Positions 46,399 to 57,827 of a DNA stretch of 64,000 nucleotides are shown piece after piece. The stretch is taken from positions 2,172,501 through 2,236,500 of the forward strand of contig OY992833.1 of the NCBI GenBank assembly GCA_963921425.1. Direction: 5' to 3'. How positions within the stretch are numbered: position 1 is the stretch's first letter; each line of letters opens with the position of its first letter. The translations under genes were made by a program, and so were the position numbers. Below the pieces are notes generated by a model. It was given only the letters and a program-made list of their open reading frames with translations, was not told where the DNA came from and did no database searches. Source of the DNA: Dryas octopetala. Lineage: Eukaryota > Streptophyta > Magnoliopsida > Rosales > Rosaceae.

Positions 46399-47193
46399 TA
46401 TTCAATAACCCTTAAACTTTTTTGACCCCCTAGCCCCGGCCAAATCTTACTTTTATGATCCTTTTGCCTGTGAAATACCCATAATACCCTCCATATAAAA
46501 CCCATTTTTTTAATAGCTTTTTTTTTTTTTTCTTTCTCTTCCCTAGCCAACCACTGCCTCTCCCTCCCTCCCTCCCCAGCCAACCACTACCCCCCTCGCC
46601 TCCCCAGCCGTCGGCGCCCTCATCCCCCGCCGCTGCAAGAAACCCAGCAGATGCAGTAGCAAACCAGCAAAATCCCATGAAAAACATCCACATCGCCCAA
46701 AAAAATCCAACAAAAAAAACCCTCATCGCCCAGTAAAACCCACAAAAAAACCCTGAAAATGGTTTATTCATTGAGAGATCAGACCCATCAAAACCCAGCA
46801 ATGGAGAAAAAGAATATGCAAATTTTTCAGATATGGGTTTTTGGTCAACACATGGTCGAATTTTTTTTCGACTCATGGTGGTGCTATAGCACTTACCACA
46901 AATTACTTTTGTGAAATTTTTGATCGACACATGGTCGAATTTTTGGTCCACACATGGTGGTGCTATAGCACTTAGTGGATAGTGCGGTAGACAATTGGTG
47001 TGTCGACCATGTGGCAACCACAAATTCGACCATCTTTTCTCCTCTTCTGTCTATAGCACGTTCCAGTACCATATCTGAGTTTTTCGAATTTTTTTTTTTA
47101 GATTTGGGTTAGTTGAGAAGGGGAGAGAGATAGAGAGAGAAGATGATGGGTCGCTGGCCGGTGCCCCCCACCATCCCCCACCTCCTCCATCGA

Positions 47194-47245
<52 letters not shown>

Positions 47246-47614
47246 CCCCCCCTTCAATTCCCTCCCAACCCATTTAGAGAAAAACTCATATCTGGGTACG
47301 TTTTTGAATTTTTCTTTATTTTTTTTTCAAATTTGGGTTAGGAGAGAAGGGGAAAGAGATAAAGAGAGAAGAGATGATAGGTCGTTGGCAAGTGAGGGAG
47401 GTCGCTCTCCATGGTTGCTGCAGGAAGAAGGTGGAGGAGGATTTGGCTTCTACAACAACTTGTCGAATTTTTGGTCAACACATGATGGATTGTGGCAATA
47501 TTTTCGTATATAAAGGAGTATCTTGGTCTGAAAAATACAAAAGGGTCATTATTGTTAGTTTTGGGGCTAAGGGGTCAAAAACGTTTAAGGGGTATTTAAA
47601 AGGGTTATTGAATA
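46399..47614. mobile_element. Terminal-inverted-repeat element, 1,216 bp, unclassified
   Basis: Left TATTCAATAACCCTTAAACT...GACCCCCTAGCCCC and right GGGGCTAAGGGGTCAAAAAC...AAGGGTTATTGAATA are inverted copies. The interior has repeated CACATGGTCGAATTTTTGGTC and TGGTGGTGCTATAGCACTTA units, a (CT)n tract at 47,197-47,243 and a duplicated GAGAAGGGGARAGAGATARA region. A related element starts near 62,848. No target duplication identified. A 197-codon minus-strand ORF is low-complexity and not accepted. Confidence 0.75.
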
Positions 47615-47629
47615 TACATATATAGAATA

Positions 47630-47960
47630 TATGTATATATTATATATACATATATACTTTTTAATTATACAGAAAATTATAAGTAAATTAAAATTTATTA
47701 ATACTATCATATGTGCATTGGGTGTATTGCTTGCAACTACGTACTAGAAGCATTTGAATATTTAATTTTAAAGATAAACTTTTTATCTTGTTTTTTTGGT
47801 ATTTAGGCAAAAATATAATTATTGGTTGTTCGGGCCTGCATGCAATCACAGTATAGTTATGGATCGAGGGCAAACCATATATCTTGTTGAGTACTATATC
47901 CGTATAATTTTTAATTATACAGAAAATTATAATTATGTTAATAGTACAAGTATTTAACCT
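47630..47960 (+). repeat. Further partial duplicate of the copy H tail segment
   Basis: Matches 46,300-46,380 and 46,140-46,300 (TTATACAGAAAATTATAAGT, GGCAAAAATATAATTATTGG, CCTGCATGCAATCACA), so the element at 46,399 sits between two partial copies of the same duplicated sequence. Confidence 0.8.
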
Positions 47961-48639
47961 ATAACCTCTTGAGACTGAAGGCCATTAATTTGCTCATAGC
48001 TCTATTTTTAGAGCATTCACAATGGTGGTGTTCAATGCAATTTTATTACATGAAATTGATCTAATTGATTAAAATTCACTTGCAATGGTGTAGTTTAGTT
48101 CATTGCAATATATTGATGCAATTGCAATAGAAGGTGCATGAAATAGCACCCTCTATTGAATTGCAATAGCACCTGACAATGGCCTCACATGTCACATGGG
48201 CTTGGAGAAGAGAGAGAATTAGAAAATAGAAGACAAATGAGTGGATGACACATGTCACCAACAGTCATATATTTTAAAAGAGAATGAGACATACATTTCT
48301 TTCAACTTTTTATTCCAATAGCATGTCTGCAATTTTTATTTTTTTGGTCAAGATTGATTTAAAGCCCAAGCCCAAAACGGCATGTTTAAATGCAATGTTT
48401 AAATCCAATTAAATGCAATGTTTGTAATAAATGTATCACACTACAACATTGAATTTAAAAAAAATTACAACATGGAATTGAAAATATTTTGAATATACAA
48501 TTTTTTTTTAAAATATCTAAATATAAAAATTGGGCATGAAATAAAATATTTTAAAATATATATACCCAAAATTGGTCTCTTTTTAAAGATTTTTGAGATA
48601 ATTTTAATGCTATAATTTTTAACATAATTAAATTTAGGG

Positions 48640-48990
48640 AGATTTAGAGTCCAGTCCATTTTATAAGTCTTTCTTAGACTAAAACCGGTAGTGATTTAGG
48701 GTTTTTAATTAAGTCATTTTATTTTTCTTCTTTGACGTCTTTATGTTAGGTTTTAACTCCGAGATGTAGCCTCTACAAAGCCCACTCTACACTCTAAGAG
48801 GGGAAATACCCTTCAAATAGAGGGAAATACCCTTTAAATCGGGGAATGACTTTATTATGAATTAAAAGGACTTTATTATAAATTAAAAAGATTTTCTTAT
48901 AAATTAAAAGGATTTTCTTATAAATTAAAAGGATTTTCTTATAAATTATTATGAATTAAAAGGATTGTCTTATAAATTTTAAAACACCTC
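48640..48990. repeat. Dispersed repeat shared with 12,600-12,900
   Basis: See the entry at 12,600. Here the terminal array has four to five units of GGATTTTCTTATAAATTAAAA and a second CCCTTCAAAT-type duplication. Confidence 0.8.
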
Positions 48991-49012
48991 CGGCCTCCAT
49001 CTAAAAACTTAA

Positions 49013-49359
49013 GGGCATGTTTGGTATTCTATTCAAAAACTATTTTTTATTTTCAAAAACAAAAAAACAAGTTTTAGTCAAGAAAACGTGTTTGGTAGAC
49101 CATTTTTAAAAAAAAATTTAGAAAAAAAATTCAAAAACATGCCTCTTTTTTAAAATGATAAAACATCGTTTTTCTCTTTTTTTTTTTTACACTTCCTTTT
49201 TTCTTAGATGTCATCATTTTTTAAATTTAAAAATTGTTTTCAAATTTCATACCAAACACGTTTTCAAATTTTAAAAATTGATTTTGAAAACTCTAATTTT
49301 CAAAAAAAAAATCTTAATTTTTGAAAAAAAAAAATTTGAGTTGGATACCAAACGGGCCC
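49013..49359. mobile_element. PIF/Harbinger MITE nested in the 48,011 element
   Basis: Ends GGGCATGTTTGGTA and TACCAAACGGGCCC are inverted, flanked by TAA on both sides (49010-49012, 49360-49362). The A/T-rich interior carries CAAAAAC-type runs. Typical Tourist-like structure. Confidence 0.9.
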
Positions 49360-49815
49360 TAAATTTATCTATTGTATTTTATTTGTGTATATAAAAAAAC
49401 ATTTAAAAAGGTATAGCTATTGATCTTAAGTTATTGAAAGTAAAACTACAGTTCAGTTCAAAAAATGTCAAAATAGCTCAAAAAACTATTGCATTGAACT
49501 ATTGAATAATCCTTGTGGATGCTCTTAATTAATAATCTTACCATTTTCAGTATTAATTATACAATAATTACTCGGGACAAGTAAAAGTTTGGTTTACATT
49601 CATTAATATATAGTTAGCACTCTTTCATTTCCATTTTCCAACAATATCAAACGTTTGGATTTTTGTGATAGAGTATATGTTTTGTTTTTTGACCATCTTT
49701 CTTAATTACATCCCAATGGCATTTAAATAACTCTCAACCAAATAATAAGAAGGGAGATGAAGATCGAGATGTGATAAATAACCATAATGACAAGAGTGAT
49801 ATTGATGGGTATTTA

Positions 49816-50178
49816 GAGCATTGATCTGCAGTGATTGTTCAGTAGTTCAGTTCAATAGTTTAATTTTTGAAGCATCTATTGAACTGAACTACAATTTTAC
49901 TTGCAATGGTTATTCAATAATTCAATTCAAAAATTAAAGATGAGAGACAAGAAGATATAATGAACAAGAGAGAGGCTGTAGATTTATATTTTTTCACATG
50001 ATGGGCCAACTTATTGAAATTAATGAATTTCACTTCAGAGTTCAATTTTGTGATCTCTAAAATGAATTATTGATCCCTAAATTAAACTGAAATCTACCAC
50101 TGCAAGTCATTTTTTTACCTTCGATCAGTTCAATTTATTGCAATAAAATTAAAATGAACATCACCACTGTAGATGCTC
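49816..50178. mobile_element. PIF/Harbinger-like MITE, 363 bp
   Basis: Starts GAGCATTGATCTGCAGTG and ends CACTGTAGATGCTC with TTA on both sides (49813-49815, 50179-50181). Interior contains GTTCAGTTCAATAGTT and inverted relatives also found in the 48,011 element, so both belong to one family. Confidence 0.88.
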
Positions 50179-50278
50179 TTATACGAAAGAATTATTGGAC
50201 GCTGCAATGACAAATGGGATAGTAATTAGCATGCAATTAATATGCACTACGTAGATGTTCCTTTGGTGCATCCATGAC

Positions 50279-50978
50279 CAGGGCCATCTCAAAAATTTAT
50301 GAGGCCCTGTGCCAATTAAGAAAATTAGGCTCTTTCTTACATATTAATTGTACTAAAAAAAATGGTCAAGCAATTCTATGTTAACTGAACAAGAACATCA
50401 ACTAATTGCTTATGAACAATTTGTCTACAAACAAGAACATCAATTAATTGCTAATAAACAATTTGTCTACAAAACAATTGATCGATGCTAACCAAAGAAT
50501 TTGATATATATATATGTATACAAACATAGATATATGCCTTGTAATCTTCTAGATGTGGTAACATAGCCATCAATTCCAAAATCTCCACAAAAGCTCCAAT
50601 ATTTGTTGGTATACACACCTTAGAACAAAATAAACAAAATAGCATTATTTAGCATGTTTCACAGTTTCACTTAAACATATAACACAACAAAACAAAAAAT
50701 AGAATCAGTCCAAGATACTTTCAAGAAAATAAACAGCCAGCAACCATATATCCAACTTCAAGCAACAAAATGGCCCAAAAGAATTAACTAGCATGGATCA
50801 CAGTTTAATCTAAAAATTGTAATATGGGCATTGAATTGGGCTTATTAGCTTAATTTGAATTAAAAAAAAAAAAAGAAGTACATATATATACATATATATG
50901 AGCCTAATATTTTGGGGGCCCTCCCAAATTGGGGGCCCTGTGCAATCGCACATGCCTACCCCCTAATAGTTGGACCTA
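50279..50978. mobile_element. Non-autonomous hAT element, 700 bp
   Basis: Ends CAGGGCCATCT and AGTTGGACCTA (imperfect inverted repeat) with the 8-bp direct repeat TCCATGAC on both sides (50271-50278, 50979-50986). Subterminal GAGGCCCTGTGC / GGGGGCCCTGTGC motifs. No transposase. Confidence 0.9.
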
Positions 50979-50986
50979 TCCATGAC

Positions 50987-51138
50987 AATTGTTCTTTGTG
51001 GTCATGACATATTTCTCGAAGTGTTGTTTTCTCCCGGGCAGTAGAATTTGCTTTCACTTTCCAGACTTATTGGGACTCGTCAATCTTATGTCAGAAACTG
51101 TTTTGTACGTTGTTTTTTGAATATATATATATATATAT
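50987..51138. other. Short spacer ending in (AT)n
   Basis: No feature recognised apart from the AT run 51,121-51,138. Confidence 0.5.
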
Positions 51139-51533
51139 GGAATTAATACCATTTTGCTCCCCCGACTATTACACTTGTATCAGTTTGCTCCCCAGACTTC
51201 TAATTTGGAAAATTAAGGACTCTGACTTTTTCAATTTTGCCAATTGAGGTTATTTTGTCAATTTACACATTTTTTATCCAAATCTTTGAGGGCAAAATGG
51301 TCCCTTCCAATTAGATCTTATCATTTTTTCCTCATGCATCATTTTTCCTCTTTTATTTCTTGCTAAATTTTGCTTGATCATCTCGACATTTTAGATGAAA
51401 AATGTATAAATTGACGGAATAACCTTAATTGGCAAAATTGAAAAAGTCAGGGTCCTTAATTTTCCAAATTAGAAGTCTGGGGAGCAAACTGATACATGTG
51501 TAATAGTCTGGGGAGCAAAATGACATTAATCCC
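51139..51533. mobile_element. Mutator-like MITE, GGGATTAAT family copy 1
   Basis: Starts GGAATTAATACCATTTTGCT and ends with the inverse ...CATTAATCCC. Flanks are TATATATAT on both sides, consistent with a 9-bp duplication in an AT run. Two further copies lie at 56,322-57,048. Confidence 0.88.
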
Positions 51534-51599
51534 TATATATATTTATTCAGATGTAGACGTTCGTATCGTGCGAACATCTCACACCCCGAGCGCTTGGTG

Positions 51600-52153
51600 G
51601 GGTAGGATCATCCATGTATATATATAGGGAGCTTTAAGTCTTTTGGAGGGCAGAGAGCTACTTGCTTCTGGTTCATTTTGGCAAATTGCAGACGGTGCTT
51701 CTGTTGACATTTGAAGAGATTGTTGGATCCCAGGTCTGCCAGTTGTGTTGCTTGGCAAATCTCTCCAATCATTCAAGACATCTGGGATCTTGCAGCTGAA
51801 TTCTCATCTGTTAGATGGTCTTGGATTTCAAGAGAAGCAAATGGTGTTGCTGATGCAATTGCCTTGCTAGCTTGCAGGAGGATGTGTCCAGAGGACTGGG
51901 TGATCTCACCCCCATCTTCCTTAATTGGAGTCCTGGTGGCAGATGGGCTTCCTCTAGATTGATATTTTGGCTTTTAGCTTATCTGTTTTTTTAGGAGTTT
52001 GTTTAGTTTGGTTGCTGAATTGTTTTCCTGTCTTGTTCTTTTGGTTTACTGCTTTGTTTTCTGTTTTTTCTGGTTTGTATGTTGGTTTGCTGCTCTTTGC
52101 CTTTGTGGCTTTTTATTGAAGTTTTTTTAAGTGGCCAAAAAAAAAAAAAAAAG
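51600..52153 (+). mobile_element. LINE relic: zf-RVT edge, RNase H C-terminus, poly(A)
   Basis: About 51,668-51,733 gives SGSFWQIADGASVDI, a stop, then RDCWIPG, from the region after the LINE reverse transcriptase. 51,711-51,962 gives VRWSWISREANGVADAIALL and LIGVLVADGLPLD, the RNase H end. The intervening zf-RVT and most of RNase H are deleted. A 3' untranslated stretch ends in 17 A at 52,137-52,153. No duplication identified. Confidence 0.8.
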
Positions 52154-52345
52154 TGTGAGATCTCACATTTAGTGTTAAATGTGGGATGGAGCGGATGAGC
52201 CCACTCCATGTAGTTTTTCAACAATTTGAACGTACTGTTTATTTTTTATGTCTCTATTCATAGATCATTCTTGCAAAAAATTAGTCAAATCGAAAATTAT
52301 TTGTCTATCTAACTTTGATCAAACAGATAGACAGTTTTATCGAAA
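52154..52345. mobile_element. Remnant related to the 58,551 MITE family
   Basis: Contains TAGATCATTCTTGCAAAAAA, TTAGTCAAATCGAAAATTAT and CTATCTAACTTTGATCAAA in the same order as one arm of the 58,551-58,950 element; only one arm is present. Confidence 0.6.
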
Positions 52346-52562
52346 ATATATATATGGGGGTTATATTGGTCGGGTGCATGCCTTGGTGGCTTGGTGCTGA
52401 TCAGTCCAAAATGGTTTGCGTGTGAACTGGTCTGTTAATTTTTTTTTGTTTGTGACCTTTGTTTGGAGACAGAAAATATCCCCCTTGGTGACAATGGGTT
52501 TTTTTGCCTTTTCTAAATGAAGAAGAAGAAGAATTAGGTTCACTATTTAATGGGTTTTTTTT

Positions 52563-52746
52563 ACGTACAATATGGATGATGTAGGAATATGGAGTCATCA
52601 ATGTTTCTTTAGAGATTTTAGTGCAAGAGCGTTCTTTTGAAGAGGATGAACTTTTGTTGAAGCTTGTATGCATTTTATAGAATGATGAAGTCTTGACGGA
52701 TTATGATGAAAGGGTCATGGTATTATATAATCTCGGATTATGATGA
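52563..52746 (+). pseudogene. F-box-associated domain relic, split by a CACTA element
   Basis: GGAATATGGAGTC, TTTCTTTAGAGATTTTAGTG, GAAGCTTGTATGCATTTTAT and GAAGTCTTGACGGATTATGA align in order with 43,866-44,020 of copy I. The relic continues after the CACTA element at 57,432-57,530. Heavily decayed. Confidence 0.75.
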
Positions 52747-53863
52747 AATCACTACAACAAAATCAAGCAAAGGCAACCAATTTTTTTTGGTAGGAATAGA
52801 TGCAATTGCCACTATTGTTAGTTTGTATTGCCCATTGCCACACTGCAGTCACCATATATCATGATGGAGGTTGGTGTTGGGGTGGCAAGGGAGCTAAGGC
52901 CACCCACATGTAAGAATGGTGGAAGCTTCTGCCAAAACTGCCATGACAGTCTGCAAGGTTCATTCCTCACCAATGCTGCAGTTAGTTGGTTTCAATTGTT
53001 CACCATATCTAATGAGGTTGCTATATTGGTGGAGGATTGATATTATTAAGTAATAATATGTCATGGATTCTTCTTCTGTCTTGTTAAAAGTGGGTTAGCT
53101 AGCTCACTAATTCCAACAGTTGGTTGCTGCATTCTCACCTTTTTGGTATTAATTTCTGATTTGGTTTCAGTAATTAAATATCCTCCACCATGCAAAAAAA
53201 AATGCTTACTAATTAATAGTAATGAATTTTCATGTAACCTCAATAAACACTACTAACTAATAAATTGCTCATAAAATCTAAAAACACATACTTGAACTGA
53301 AAGTAACTTGCATTACACATATATATAAGTTGAAGCCTAAATTACAAATCATCTATCAGTTTCCTTCAACATTCTTACAACTAGAAGCATCTAAAACAAT
53401 TAAACTTGGTCATGCAACAGCTCCAAACCCGCTACAAAATACGTAGATACCCTGCCAGTTTTCACAAAAAAAATGACCAAGCTTTCACCGTCAATATCAT
53501 CCCCTTCAAGATCCCTCTTCAGGAACTCAAGATCCTTCAATACCATCAATCTCACAGAACTACAAAATGAAATTTCTTTAATTGTACCACAAAATAAATA
53601 TATAAATGCCTCGATAATTATGTACCTTAAGCATGCAGCTTTATCCTCATGACTTGTTGGTGCTTCAGTAGTAACTCCCTCAGCTTGAAGAACACCATTT
53701 ACAAGTCATAGAGCGCATATCTGTTAAATTTATTGATAAACAAACTTTTTGTTGTACTTATATAGAATTAACCAACAACAATACTTAGCCATTGTGCATC
53801 ATCTAAAATCTACACAAATATATACACCAATATATAAACCATGCAATATTGAATGTTCCATAT

Positions 53864-54432
53864 TGATGTAGGACAAGAAGTGGATTCGAAGCTTGAGGAC
53901 CGGACCTCTCCTTAGAGGATCGGACCTTCAAAAACTCACCATTGAAGCTATGAAGCTGAGGACTGGACCTCCTTCTTGAGGTCCGGAACTCCAAAACCTC
54001 CAGCAACTCCCAGCATTACCATGAAGACCGGACCTCTCCCAGGAGGTTCGGACCTCTAGAGTCAATACCCCACCCCAGTTTCATCTTATTCCTATATTTT
54101 CCCTCTTTCTTTAATCAACCCACGTTATTCTCTTTGCTGATGCCTCTTCCACATTTCTTTAATATCTTTCTCTTTCTTTTTTTATAATCACGTTCCCACT
54201 TCTTTAGTCATCTCCCATCATTCTTTTCCCCAACAACTCCCCCACCTGCATTTCTTAACCAATTCCCATAACCCCCATGCTTCCATTTTTCTATTCCTCC
54301 CCCATAAACTAGCCTTAACTTGTCTACTTTTTGAGAGTGTCCACTAGACTACCAGCAAATAAGAAACTTCAAAGTGCACAGAGAACTTCATTTCTGACTT
54401 AAAATCCTAGCCCCTTGTGCAGCCAAGGAAAA
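53864..54432. other. Possible insertion with GGACCTC repeats inside the CACTA element
   Basis: The 7-bp repeat TCCATAT precedes (53857-53863) and follows (54433-54439) a distinct, C-rich segment. Its first 200 bp carry repeated GACCGGACCTC / GAGGTCCGGA motifs in alternating orientation. Ends are not canonical for any class I know, so this is only a suggestion. Confidence 0.35.
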
Positions 54433-56321
54433 TCCATATCATGTTTGTTTGCATATTCCATCAATAGAAGAGAAATTTCAAACTAATTTTTATTTGTATC
54501 TAGATATTTATATGATTGATTTGTACAATGAACTAAGAAAATAACAAGATTCCAACATGATACTACAATTTTTTTTTTTCCAACACTAAGTATGTATAAA
54601 CAAAAAGAAAACACTAAACATACAAAGAGGATAAACCTGAAGGTGATCCTTTGATGCAGCAAGTAAGCATGTGTTCTGCAACAGCTTTTGGACCATGATC
54701 GTGAGCATTAGGCTACATAAGAAAGAATAAATGTACTAACTATTATTAAAAAAATCATTAGAAATTCTTGTAGTATTTAGAAAAATTAGATTTGAAAATA
54801 GAATACCAAACTAAAGTGCATCAACACATATGTATAAATTAATGAGCAATATACACAATGTATAAATCTTGGCCTCCCTTAGCAAAAGTCCTTTTTATCT
54901 ACTAAATCTCCATACGATATCATGCACCACCCCCTCACCACATCTGCTTTGGCATATGCAGAGCAAGAGCAGTTCTTCAAGCACTCCTCCTCACATGCTT
55001 TCCAACTCAAAGTACTACAGTTTATTGTTACCTAATGAATTCAAATCATGAAAATGATTTATTCAAACCATCATGTTAAAATAATTGATCACACATAGCT
55101 AAAGAAGACTAAGAAATTAAATCCCAATATACACAATGTAAGTGAGAAACCTATATAATCCGTAGTTTGCACTCTATGCCATATACAACATCCAAATTAC
55201 TTGGACAGAAGTAGTGTGGATGTAGACAATACCAAAAATCTTTCTTCCCCGGCCCTTTTAGAAACATAAGAATTAACAATTGTTCTTACTACTCTTGGAC
55301 AGTTAAAATAGATAGAAAACATATTGAGCTTACCTCATAAATAAAATTAGACAAAACTCTATGTGTTGACATCAGCCATCTCGCCTCAAAATATACACAT
55401 CTAAGCTATCATATAAAATTAGACAAAATCAATAAACAACTAAGAATTTATGAGGCATAGCAAAATCTGATACTTCATATTCCTTTTGTGCCTTTGAACA
55501 AAGGGTGAGTTCTTGGCATCTTTCTCTGCAAACAAATTAACAAATGCAAAATGGGTCAGAGAAATTAGTGTTTTGATTTGAAAAATGGAAAAAAAAAAAA
55601 ACTGATCGGGCTAACTTGAAATAAAAACCTGAATGGAGGTTGCTCAGTACTGATGTTGGAATAGTTTTTAATGTTGTCCATAATCGGCAGAGGAAGGTCG
55701 TGGATGTTTGGGTTTCGAACGACCACGTGTGGCGTCTGATTGGGCTGGATGTTTACACAATTGAACTCAGCTCACCTAGGGGAAGATTTTGAGACCAACT
55801 CGACGTAAAGTGGTCGCCGGAATTAGTGACCTATCGGAGAAGAAGGCCAGATCAGGTTTGGTGTGAATCCATGTTTCCATTGGGTTGTTGAGCAATCAAA
55901 AGGCAGGGATAGAGAGAGGAGGAAGTGACTATTTGATTGAGGTCCATGTCGCCGGTGTTGGCTGCTGGACGGCGAAAAGATGGCCAGAGAGAGCTCAAGG
56001 CAGAGGAGAGAGAAGAAAGAGAAAGAGAAGGGGGTGTGCGGCTGCTTCAGGAGTAAAATGAGAAGAACAATGCTGAAGTTAGGTCTTTATAAACAAACCC
56101 TATCTGACGAATTTACTAAATTACCCTTTCACTTAAAATACCTGAAACTTGATAGTCGTAACTCCTTTTCACGTCTTCTTCGTGTCTACATGTTCGTAGT
56201 CCCGAGCCCTATCCAACTAGACCAAAAATTCGTTTAAAATATAAACATTTAATTTTATCAAATAAAACCTTAAACCAATTTATAAAAAAAAAAAATTTTT
56301 CAAAACAAACAATTTTATAAA

Positions 56322-57048
56322 GGGATTAATGTCATTTTGCTCCCCAGACTATTACACAACCCTGACTTTTTCAATTTTGCCAATTAAGGTTATTCCGTCA
56401 ATTTATACATTTTTCATATAAAATGTCGAGATGATCAAGCAAAATTTAGCAAGAAATAAAAGAGGAAAAATGATGCATGAGGAAAAAATGATAAGATCTA
56501 ATTGGAAGGGACCATTTTGCCCTCAAAGATTTGGATAAAAAATAGGGATTAATGCCATTTTGCTCCCCCGACTATAACACTTGTATCAGTTTGCTCCCCA
56601 GACTTCTAATTTGGAAAATTAAGGACTCTGACTTTTTCAATTTTGCCAATTGAGGTTTTTTTGTCACTTTACACATTTTTTATCCAAATCTTTGAGGGCA
56701 AAATGGTCCCTTCCAATTAGATCTTATCATTTTTTTCTCATGCATAATTTTTCCTCTTTTATTTGTTGCTAAATTTTGCTTGATAAATTGACGGAATATC
56801 CTAAATTGGCTAAATTGACAAAGTCAAGGTCCTTATTTTTTCAAATTAGAAGTCTGGGGAGCAAACTGATACAAGTGTCATAGTCTGGGGAGCAAAATGG
56901 CATTAATCCCTAAAAAATATGTAAATTGACAAAAGATCCTCAATTGGCAAAATTGAAAAAGTCAGAGTCCTTAATTTTCCAAATTAGAAGTCTGGGGAGC
57001 AAACTGATACAAGTGTAATAGTGGGGGGAGCAAAATGGTATTAATCCC
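56322..57048. mobile_element. Mutator-like MITE, GGGATTAAT family, outer copy
   Basis: Starts GGGATTAATGTCATTTTGCT and ends with the inverse ...TATTAATCCC, flanked by the 9-bp repeat TTTTATAAA (56313-56321, 57049-57057). It is lengthened by the inner copy at 56,545-56,910. Confidence 0.93.
56545..56910. mobile_element. Mutator-like MITE, GGGATTAAT family, inner copy
   Basis: Starts GGGATTAATGCCATTTTGCT, ends ...GGCATTAATCCC, flanked by the 9-bp repeat TAAAAAATA (56536-56544, 56911-56919) inside a sister element. Confidence 0.95.
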
Positions 57049-57531
57049 TTTTATAAATTCATAGAAAATAATTTTAATGAAATATTTTATAAATTCATCC
57101 CTAAACCCAAAATGTCAATTGTCACTTTCTCAACTTTAGTTTCAAAGAAAAGAGGTCTTGTGCACAGTCACCATTACAAATTCAGTTTGGGTTAGGGGTG
57201 GGAAAAGAAAAATTATCCCACTAATCTCCCAATTTGGTTACTATGTTTATGGAGCTACCAAAAAATCAACTATCTTACAAATTAGTGGGACCTAAGGCAA
57301 CTATTATCTCCACCATAAACATAAATAATCACTAACAATAAGTATTAGTGACCACCTCATTTGTCAATAGACACCCTCTCATCTATGGTTGCAAAAAATA
57401 GTGGCCTTTGGCCATATTTGTTGTAGTGAATCTTGACGGATTATGATGAAGTCTTGAAGTCTTGACGGATTGTAATATATGTGAGATGCATATGCATCCC
57501 AACCATCTATATCTAATCGATCTATATCTGT

Positions 57532-57820
57532 CGTTTTTCATTGTGAGTTAATACTCATCCCTTGAAATGTTATACACAATATCTCTCTTTTGTCTCTTTA
57601 ATTTATCTACCTTCTTAGCTTCGTTACATTCTGAAGTTGCCTTCAAAAATATTAATTAGTCTCATGAAATTCTTTGATTAAATTGCAATTGATTGTAGAG
57701 TATATGGATTGCTCGTTACCTTGTACTTATTGTTCAGGAAATCATAGTCTTAATTTCTAGCTTAATTAATATTTACTCATAAGGGTTAATTAGGCTTAGG
57801 CTGGAATTAAGTGGGGGTAC
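57532..57820. other. No recognised gene
   Basis: AT-rich spacer. Confidence 0.45.
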
Positions 57821-57827
57821 GCTCTTA

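Larger units (their letters stand above)
48011..49524. mobile_element. PIF/Harbinger-like element, 1,514 bp
   Basis: Left GAGCATTCACAATGGTGG and right CCTTGTGGATGCTC inverted ends with TTA on both sides (48008-48010, 49525-49527). It contains the dispersed repeat 48,640-48,990 and a nested PIF element at 49,013-49,359. No transposase seen. The termini belong to the widespread GAGCATCCACAATG family. Confidence 0.7.
52750..57428. mobile_element. CACTA-type element, 4,679 bp, apparently non-autonomous
   Basis: Left end CACTACAACAAAATCAAGC and right end ATTTGTTGTAGTG, with the 3-bp repeat AAT on both sides (52747-52749, 57429-57431). Left and right flanks are both F-box relic sequence. No transposase is recognisable inside. 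A GA-rich leader-like stretch and GC-richer block at about 55,640-56,090 (minus-strand CTCTCTCTGG, then ACCGGCGACATGGACCTCAA) could be a captured gene 5' end or the element's own promoter. Nested MITEs lie at 56,322-57,048. Confidence 0.88.

Noticed and set aside
46430-47023. 197-codon minus-strand ORF
   Set aside because: It spans repeated units and simple sequence inside a terminal-repeat element and resembles no protein family I know.
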